From contig JANQRI010000011.1 in the NCBI GenBank assembly GCA_028284675.1, positions 1 through 64,000 on the forward strand: a stretch of 64,000 bases of DNA. Direction: 5' to 3'. Position 1 is the first letter of the stretch. Each line of letters begins with the position of its first letter. Under the pieces are notes generated by a model. It did not search any database. It had not been told where the DNA came from and worked only from the letters and a program-made list of their open reading frames with translations. This document shows positions 59,099 to 64,000 of this stretch, piece after piece. The DNA comes from Gammaproteobacteria bacterium. GTDB lineage: Bacteria; Pseudomonadota; Gammaproteobacteria; HTCC5015. The position numbers and the translations under genes were made by a program.

Positions 59099-59380
59099 AT
59101 GAGTAAGCCAATAAATTCTTTGAAACCGCGTTCTGCGAAGCCAACTCAAAGCCCTTTCAGGGCGGAGGCTTTGCTGAATACTAATGTAAAAGATAAAGAA
59201 CTGAACGATACTTTGAAAAAAGTAAAGCTTCAGGTGCGTCATCTGGTCGAGCAGACTCAATCCAATGCAAAGTCCAAAAATGGTGTTAGCAAAGAGGCTT
59301 TGGCTAAGGCAAAAGCATTGGAAAACCTGGTATCCGGAGTCGATCAGATCATTGCATCTTTAAATCAGCTGAGAAAGTGA
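59099..59380 (+). CDS. Small helical protein between sctK and sctL
   Basis: A 93-residue basic protein. Residues 1-25 are Ser/Pro/Lys-rich, then two helices separated by a short turn: NDTLKKVKLQVRHLVEQTQSN and EALAKAKALENLVSGVDQII. This helical-hairpin build is seen in needle subunits (SctF) and in small chaperones, but the Pro-containing turn of SctF is absent, so I give no name. It is 18 bases from sctK and 10 bases from sctL, clearly in the operon. A novel accessory component is possible. Confidence 0.6.
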   Translation: MSKPINSLKPRSAKPTQSPFRAEALLNTNVKDKELNDTLKKVKLQVRHLVEQTQSNAKSKNGVSKEALAKAKALENLVSGVDQIIASLNQLRK

Positions 59381-59390
59381 GAGCCACGCC

Positions 59391-60026
59391 ATGCACCATT
59401 TTGTTCATCTAACGAAAGATGAGTTTAAGCTAGCGCCAGGACAGAAAATTATTGGCGCTGATGAATATCTCGCCTACCGTGAGGCAGGTGATGTGCTTAA
59501 ATCAGCACGGGAACAGGCCCGGCATATGGCTGAAAAAGCCCGTAAAGCCTATGAAATGGAAGAGGAATATGGGTATCAGGACGGGTTGGAGCATGCAAAA
59601 ACTGATGTGCTTAAACAACTCGTTTCTAATACTGAGAAAGCTATAGGTTTTTTGGGCGACCTGGAAAACGAAGTGGTGGATGTGGTTATCGCGGCAGTTG
59701 AGAAAATTATCGGAGACTTTGATGAGGCTGAAAAAGTCCGGCGCGTTGTCGGCAAGTTATTACAGTCTGCAAAGAGCGAGCAGCGGCTGACTTTAAGGGT
59801 AGGTGCTGACTCTGTTGATACTGTTGAGGCTACGCTGAATGATGAGTTCCGGCAGGGACCATTAGCCATACAGGTGATTCCTGATTCCGATTTGAGCGCG
59901 GATACATTTATTCTTGAGACATCGACCGGAATAGTCGATGGCAGTATAGCCACACAAATCGATGCGCTCAAAGCCGCTCTGAAAGCGCGTATTGATGGCA
60001 GTGAAGAGGTATCCGGCAGCCAGTAA
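59391..60026 (+). CDS. Type III secretion ATPase stator SctL
   Basis: A 211-residue protein of the YscL/FliH family. LTKDEFKLAPGQKIIGADEY opens it; residues about 35-75 are a coiled coil rich in Ala, Glu and Arg (SAREQARHMAEKARKAYEME); then EVVDVVIAAVEKIIGDFDE and the C-terminal domain with LTLRVGADSVD and FILETSTGIVDGSIATQIDALKAAL, which binds the SctN ATPase in other systems. No sctN follows, which is unusual; the block ends here. Confidence 0.92.
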   Translation: MHHFVHLTKDEFKLAPGQKIIGADEYLAYREAGDVLKSAREQARHMAEKARKAYEMEEEYGYQDGLEHAKTDVLKQLVSNTEKAIGFLGDLENEVVDVVIAAVEKIIGDFDEAEKVRRVVGKLLQSAKSEQRLTLRVGADSVDTVEATLNDEFRQGPLAIQVIPDSDLSADTFILETSTGIVDGSIATQIDALKAALKARIDGSEEVSGSQ

Positions 60027-60682
60027 AACAAGCTGATCGGTAAAAAAGTAAAAAATATCTTATCAACAGTGCCCGGCGACGTTGTATCCGGTCCTGGTTG
60101 AAAGCGTTATGGCCGTGGTTTGTGCGCGATAAATTACGGCCGTGTCCTTATTTATCATCTTATTCCAGTACCTGATAATTATTTTTGTGTCATAAGCAGG
60201 CTGATATTCGCTTTAGTCTTATATTGTGCACTGATATGGCCAATATCATACAATTCTTATAATAGTAGTATGACTAGAGTAAGATAAAGTGATATTACCT
60301 CTGTTGGATAAAGTGGTAGTACCTCTGTTGGATATGACAACGCACGTAATTCGATTACTATAGACTTACGCTTCAGTAATGAAGTTATGCACTACCAGCA
60401 AATAAATCATACAGGGATTTGTAGGTTATGTGTAAACACCCGCAGGGTGCTCAGGGTCAGTTTTAAATTGTGCGTGGGCGCACAACCGGCTGCTGGCCCC
60501 CCTGGAGGGAGGTGGAGGCGTAATAACGAGCGGGGAGGATGGTGGGAAAACACTATAGGGGTGTTGGTGAGTTTAATCGGTAACAGCACAGGATGTAGCA
60601 TGTCACCGCATAAAACTTACCACGATAGGCAACTGTAGTGAGTAATAGTTTCGGAATGGCCCGATAACTTAAAATTGTCGGG
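60027..60682. other. Gap after the type III block with a tandem repeat
   Basis: About 650 bases with no credible gene and no remnant of sctN that I can see. At 60286-60333 a 24-base unit ending ACCTCTGTTGGAT is repeated in tandem, with two base changes between copies. Around 60495-60545 the plus strand is G-rich (GGAGGGAGGTGGAGG). There is no clear terminator after sctL. Confidence 0.5.
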
Positions 60683-61597
60683 TCAATTCGAAGCATCTTC
60701 AGCTGATCGCGTACACCAGTATTTTACCCCTTCGTCTTCCAGAAAACTCTCACAATCGATTCCTTTAAGCATTCCCAAAGTTGATAGCATTCCGGCTTCA
60801 GTGCATGTTTGTGCGGCAACTGTTACAGAATGTGGTGCGTTGGCTATCGGCCAGCCTGTTTGGGGGTTAAGAATATGGCTATAGCGAACCCCGTCTTTTA
60901 TAAGATAGCGCCTCACATCGCCACTGGTGGCCAGAGCGCCCTGGTAAAGCCGTATTAAATGTTCTGAGATTTGTCCCGGGTTCAGTGTTGATTCGATCCC
61001 GATTTGCCAGGCGTTGTTTCCTGCACGTGGCTTGGTAATTGCCAGGTCGCCGCCAAAGTTAATCAGGCATGGGGTATCTGTAATCGATCTGATTTTCAGC
61101 ATAGTGCGGTCAACGGCATACTCTTTACCGATTCCGCCAAAATCAATTTGCATACCGTCTTGCATTTGCAGTATAGGGTTTTGCCAGGAGACTTTATCCC
61201 AGCCGATGCGGGGCAATATTTTAAGTACGCTTTCCGGGTCAGGTATGCGATCGCTTCCGTCGAATTTCCATGCCTCGCGCAGGACCCCGGAAGTAATATC
61301 GAAAAGCTTGTCACTCAACGTATATAACGTTTGTGAAAATTCGAGCAAATGTGCTGTTTCTGTATCAACTTCCACAGGCTTACCGTTGCTGCTATTGATT
61401 TTGTGTAGAATATTATCGTCACGATAGCGGCTGAATTTTTGTTCGATGCGTAATGCTTCTGTGCTGACAATATCCAGTAGTTTCGCAGCCAGTTTGCGGT
61501 CTTCGGTTTCAGCAAGGATTTCACAGGGGCTTGCCATCGCACTGAACCGGCCGATCCAGTGGTTTTCACGATACTCAAGGTGGGTTGCGGTACTCAC
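60683..61597 (-). CDS. FAD:protein FMN transferase (ApbE family)
   Basis: A 304-residue enzyme that links FMN covalently to flavoproteins such as NqrB/C or RnfD/G. MASPCEILAE, SRYRDDNILHKINSS, DKLFDITSGVLREAWKFD (typical FDIT/GP part), DFGGIGKEYAVDR and INFGGDLAIT then ATSGDVRRYL and YSHILNPQTGWPI are the signature blocks. No lipoprotein signal is seen, so unlike many ApbE it would stay in the cytoplasm. Convergent with the type III block. Confidence 0.92.
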   Translation of the reverse strand: MSTATHLEYRENHWIGRFSAMASPCEILAETEDRKLAAKLLDIVSTEALRIEQKFSRYRDDNILHKINSSNGKPVEVDTETAHLLEFSQTLYTLSDKLFDITSGVLREAWKFDGSDRIPDPESVLKILPRIGWDKVSWQNPILQMQDGMQIDFGGIGKEYAVDRTMLKIRSITDTPCLINFGGDLAITKPRAGNNAWQIGIESTLNPGQISEHLIRLYQGALATSGDVRRYLIKDGVRYSHILNPQTGWPIANAPHSVTVAAQTCTEAGMLSTLGMLKGIDCESFLEDEGVKYWCTRSAEDASN

Positions 61598-61627
61598 TGC
61601 TTGCGGGTAAAGGTTTTTATTAGATGC

Positions 61628-62290
61628 TCATGGGGCATTACGTATTTCTACACCGTTTTTTCCAGCCAGTAGAGCAATATCTGCAGGTCGTAATGCAAAT
61701 AGCCCAACAGTAACCACTCCGGCAATATTATTGATGGTTTTTTCCAGTGAGATCGGTTCCATGATTTGTAGATTATGTATATCCAGAATTATATTGTGGT
61801 TGTCCGTAACATAGTTTTCTCTTAATGCGGGGTTTCCACCTAATTTGACAATTTGCCGTGCTACATAGCTTCTGGCCATGGGTATAACTTCAACTGGCAG
61901 CGGAAAGCTTCCCAGGATATCGGTTTCTTTGGAGTGATCGGCGATACATATAAACTGTTTGCTTGCTGCAGCAATAATTTTTTCACGGGTCAGTGCTCCG
62001 CCACCGCCTTTAATAAGCTGCAGGTGCGGATTTATTTCATCAGCTCCGTCCACATAGACTGGTATGTCACCGGCTGAATTCAGATCCAAGACCGGGATAT
62101 TGTATTGTTTGAGTAGTGTGGCGCTTGCCTCTGAACTTGCAACGGCTCCTTCAATGCGGTTTTTTATATCAGCGAGCAATTCTATAAAGAAATTGGTCGT
62201 GGAGCCGGTTCCGATACCGATAACACTGTCATCGGGGATATATTTTAAGGCAGCTTCGGCGGCCGCGCGTTTCATTTCATCAGTTTTCAT
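61628..62290 (-). CDS. Ribose-5-phosphate isomerase A
   Basis: A 220-residue enzyme interconverting ribose-5- and ribulose-5-phosphate. DDSVIGIGTGSTTNFFIELL, DGADEINPHLQLIKGGGGALTREKI and CIADHSKETD (with the catalytic Glu/Asp and Lys) are RpiA motifs. ATG at 62290 gives the standard length. Confidence 0.96.
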   Translation of the reverse strand: MKTDEMKRAAAEAALKYIPDDSVIGIGTGSTTNFFIELLADIKNRIEGAVASSEASATLLKQYNIPVLDLNSAGDIPVYVDGADEINPHLQLIKGGGGALTREKIIAAASKQFICIADHSKETDILGSFPLPVEVIPMARSYVARQIVKLGGNPALRENYVTDNHNIILDIHNLQIMEPISLEKTINNIAGVVTVGLFALRPADIALLAGKNGVEIRNAP

Positions 62291-62581
62291 TGTTGGATGC
62301 CTGGTTGCTTTAAGTATCGTCAATCAAGTGTACTGGTATGTTGGCACTGTATTTGAACCACGATAGTCAGTTTAGAAAATGAGTGGTTCTAATGGGGTGA
62401 TTCTATAGGAAAATTGACTGTATGGTCGTTGGCGAGGCTTAAAATCCATAGAGCCAGGCTCTGTTTAGTTGGTGGTTGACCGATTTGATCGAATCAGGAT
62501 TATTGTGTTAATAGTATGGGCTCTAAATGCAGAAGTTGGGTTTTGTGGCCGGAAAATGATGTGATTTTCATTTCTGCAATA

Positions 62582-62609
62582 AAAAAGACCCGCGTTAGCG
62601 GGCCTTTTT
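62582..62609 (-). terminator. Rho-independent terminator of the H1-like gene
   Basis: AAAAAG-x-CCCGC pairs with GCGGG-x-CTTTTT around a 4-base loop; the mismatch turns into U-G on the minus strand, where TTTTTT follows. It lies 40 bases after the H1-like stop. Confidence 0.8.
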
Positions 62610-62613
62610 GAAT

Positions 62614-62629
62614 GGGAGCTTAAGCTCCC
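62614..62629. repeat. 16-bp perfect palindrome beside the terminator
   Basis: GGGAGCTTAAGCTCCC reads the same on both strands and lies between the H1-like stop and the terminator. As RNA it would add a second small hairpin; its role is unknown. Confidence 0.5.
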
Positions 62630-62647
62630 CTTACAACCTAAAAGGTG

Positions 62648-62890
62648 TTACTTCTTCTTTTTGGCTGTTTTTTTCTTTGCGGCTTTCTTTTTAGCCTTTT
62701 TCTTGGCTTTTTTCTTAGCCTTCTTCTTGGCTACTTTCTTTTTAGCCTTTTTCTTGGCTTTTTTCTTTGCTTTCTTCTTGGCTACTTTCTTTTTAGCCTT
62801 TTTCTTTGTTGCTTTCTTCTTAGCGGTCTTCCGCTTCGCTAACTTCTTCTTCGTAGTTGCCTTTTTGGCAGTTTTCTTCTTTGCGGCCAT
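62648..62890 (-). CDS. Histone H1-like lysine-rich protein
   Basis: An 80-residue protein almost wholly of Lys, Ala and Thr, starting MAAKKKTAKKATTKKKLAKR and continuing as KKAKKK/VAKKK units. This is like the C-terminal tails of H1-like bacterial proteins (AlgP/AlgR3, chlamydial Hc1 type) that bind and compact DNA without sequence preference. The Shine-Dalgarno sequence GGAGGAAAAA is strong. The gene is internally repetitive, so length may vary among strains. Confidence 0.88.
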   Translation of the reverse strand: MAAKKKTAKKATTKKKLAKRKTAKKKATKKKAKKKVAKKKAKKKAKKKAKKKVAKKKAKKKAKKKAKKKAAKKKTAKKKK

Positions 62891-63617
62891 TACTTTTTCC
62901 TCCGGAGTATTAAATGCCCGCGAGTGAGTATAAACAAGAATAAAAAAAATTCTAGTATATTTATTAAAAAAAACTCTTTTTGAGGAACTTTTTTGGCAAT
63001 TATCGAACCTTTTTGATTGATTTCGATATGCCTGTTACTTCAAAAAGATGTTTTTAGTTAAAGCTTCACTCGTGAAACATGTATTGCTTAAAAAAACGAC
63101 TACCGGGCGGCTGCAAGACAATTAAATCTGAAAGCAAGCGTTACAGCAGTCTCTTGTCGGGACTTTATCGGCGATTTTTATAAAAAAATTTAATTTAAGC
63201 GGTGATTTTTGGTGCGAAAACTGTTTTGGAAATTATTTTTGCGTGGTTCTCATTAAAAAATAGCTTCTTGATTGACAATATTTGTCACTAAAATTGAAAA
63301 TCAAGCTGTGTATTGATGAGTAATTTGAAAGCTGCAGTCAATTTGACTCTGTTAAGCGGGTTAATGGATAGAAAAAGTGCTCAGCTTAATAGTGCCTCTG
63401 AGGTTGAGTTAGATGTTAAAGGTGTATTTTCAGAATATCCAAATCTGCCAGGCTGAGCGGTTGAAGAGGGTTTATGGTAGTCGGTAACTGCGCACAGCAT
63501 TTTTGGTTTATCTGCCTGATTATTGTTTTTTACCTCAGAAGAGTTGCTTTCATGCTTTGGATTTGGCTGTAAGTGATCTTAGTGGAGGGCATCGTGCTGT
63601 GTTTGCATGTCGGTTTA
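62891..63617. other. A/T-rich intergenic region
   Basis: About 730 bases. A short frame of 46 codons at 63316-63456 (MSNLKAAVNLTLLSGLMDRK...) has no ribosome site and no family, so I leave it as doubtful. The part upstream of the H1-like gene probably holds its promoter. Confidence 0.4.
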
Positions 63618-64000
63618 TTATGGATTTTTTTCCAACTCAAGAATACGTTGCCACTGTGCGCTGCTGACCGCCATTATAGATAAGCGGTTACCGCGGCGGG
63701 TTAGAGCGAAGTCACCCAGGCCTTTAGTGTTTTTAAGCTCATGCAGGGTTATGTTGCGTTTGAGCGTGCGACGGTATTTTACATCCACCATATACCAGCG
63801 AGGTGCTTCGGGTGTGCTTTTGGGGTCGAAGTATTTGCTGGAAGAGTCGAATGCAGTGTGATCCGGATAGCCTTCTTTTTGGATCATCATGATGCCAACT
63901 ATGCCGGGAGATTCGCAATTAGAGTGATAGAAGAATACCAGATCTCCTTTGCGCATTTGATCCCGCATCATATTTCTTGCCTGGTAATTGCGAACGCCAT
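63618..64000 (-). CDS. EVE-domain protein, 5' end beyond the window
   Basis: The visible 126 codons encode the end of an EVE (PUA-like) domain: GVRNYQARNMMRDQMRKGDLVFFYHS, then GIVGIMMIQKEGYPDHTAFD, WYMVDVKYRRTLKRNITLHELK and a GNRLSIMAVSSAQWQRIL ending. EVE domains bind modified cytosines in DNA or RNA. The frame is open to the edge, and the family usually has about 25 more residues before GVRNYQ. The internal ATG at 63971 is not the start. Confidence 0.9.
   Translation of the reverse strand, partial: GVRNYQARNMMRDQMRKGDLVFFYHSNCESPGIVGIMMIQKEGYPDHTAFDSSSKYFDPKSTPEAPRWYMVDVKYRRTLKRNITLHELKNTKGLGDFALTRRGNRLSIMAVSSAQWQRILELEKNP

Noticed and set aside
60387..60638. Open frames on both strands in the G-rich gap after sctL
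   Set aside because: Low-complexity translation, no start signals, no link to sctN or any other family.
62661..62927. Open frame on the plus strand opposite the H1-like gene, very rich in Phe, Ala and Leu
   Set aside because: It is the mirror of the lysine codons of the H1-like gene; the minus strand has the ribosome site, family match and terminator.
63316..63456. 46-codon frame in the gap before the H1-like gene
   Set aside because: Lacks a ribosome site and any recognisable feature; kept only as a note in the gap entry.
1..64000. CRISPR arrays, tRNA or rRNA genes, complete insertion sequences or prophage
   Set aside because: I saw no regularly spaced repeats, no T-loop type tRNA ends, no rRNA stretches, and no transposase or phage structural genes.

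Overview
The window is a stretch of a gammaproteobacterial chromosome. The housekeeping backbone supports this: trkA-rsmB-fmt-def, facing a LysM lipoprotein gene, dprA, tsaC, hemF and aroE, reproduces an arrangement known near the origin of Pseudomonas chromosomes. The hisBHAF cluster, a separate hisE directly before tatABC, gpmA, and a GacA/Rsm-type small RNA point the same way. I cannot name genus or species; a pseudomonad-like or marine (Oceanospirillales/Cellvibrionales-like) lineage would fit. Coordinates of starts are my choice where several were possible.

Layout. 1-4,100: dispersed repeat, a chemoreceptor, a small membrane-anchored protein and an AbiE-like nucleotidyltransferase/winged-helix toxin-antitoxin pair. 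4,150-6,100: a ribbon-helix-helix protein with its own operator, a ferredoxin, an alpha/beta hydrolase and a small orphan protein. 6,100-9,600: an AT-rich defence island made of a small HTH regulator and a 1,022-residue SIR2 / STAND-like / repeat / cold-shock-like protein. 10,000-15,200: secreted protein, two glycosyltransferases, DUF547 protein, hipBA-like debris, OmpW. 15,200-23,100: Fur-box-preceded siderophore receptor, a cytoplasmic-looking HExxH metalloprotease, a Tat-exported PhoX-like protein, flavodoxin-like protein, methyltransferase, tautomerase. 23,300-25,500: two unrecognised acidic proteins, one with a 69-bp tandem repeat. 25,800-45,000: conserved core (aroE-hemB, PilZ, class I fumarase, YefM-YoeB, hemF-GNAT-tsaC-topA, dprA-LysM, def-fmt-rsmB-trkA-trkH, S24 repressor). 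44,450-44,720: an unannotated RsmZ/CsrB-like sRNA gene. 44,866-52,200: pip-dtd, histidine genes, tatABC, gpmA. 52,200-60,030: orphan protein, LuxR-family regulator and a block of type III secretion genes (secretin N-domain, sctD, sctI, sctJ, sctK, a 93-residue unknown, sctL). 60,680-64,000: apbE, rpiA, an H1-like lysine-rich protein and the 3' part of an EVE-domain gene that runs off the window.

How parts may work together. The type III block encodes only the basal body ring side (SctC N-domain, SctD, SctJ), rod (SctI) and sorting-platform pieces (SctK, SctL); ATPase, export apparatus, needle, the secretin pore and translocators are not here. A GacA-type box upstream of an sRNA with about ten GGA motifs suggests post-transcriptional control through CsrA/RsmA, a known control layer for type III secretion in pseudomonads; the LuxR-family gene next to the secretion block is a candidate local regulator. 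The signal-peptide-less metalloprotease is a candidate effector. These links are inference. The most unusual items are the secretin split, the sRNA, the SIR2 protein with an altered Walker A lysine and a C-terminal cold-shock-like domain, and the apparent ATT start of gpmA.
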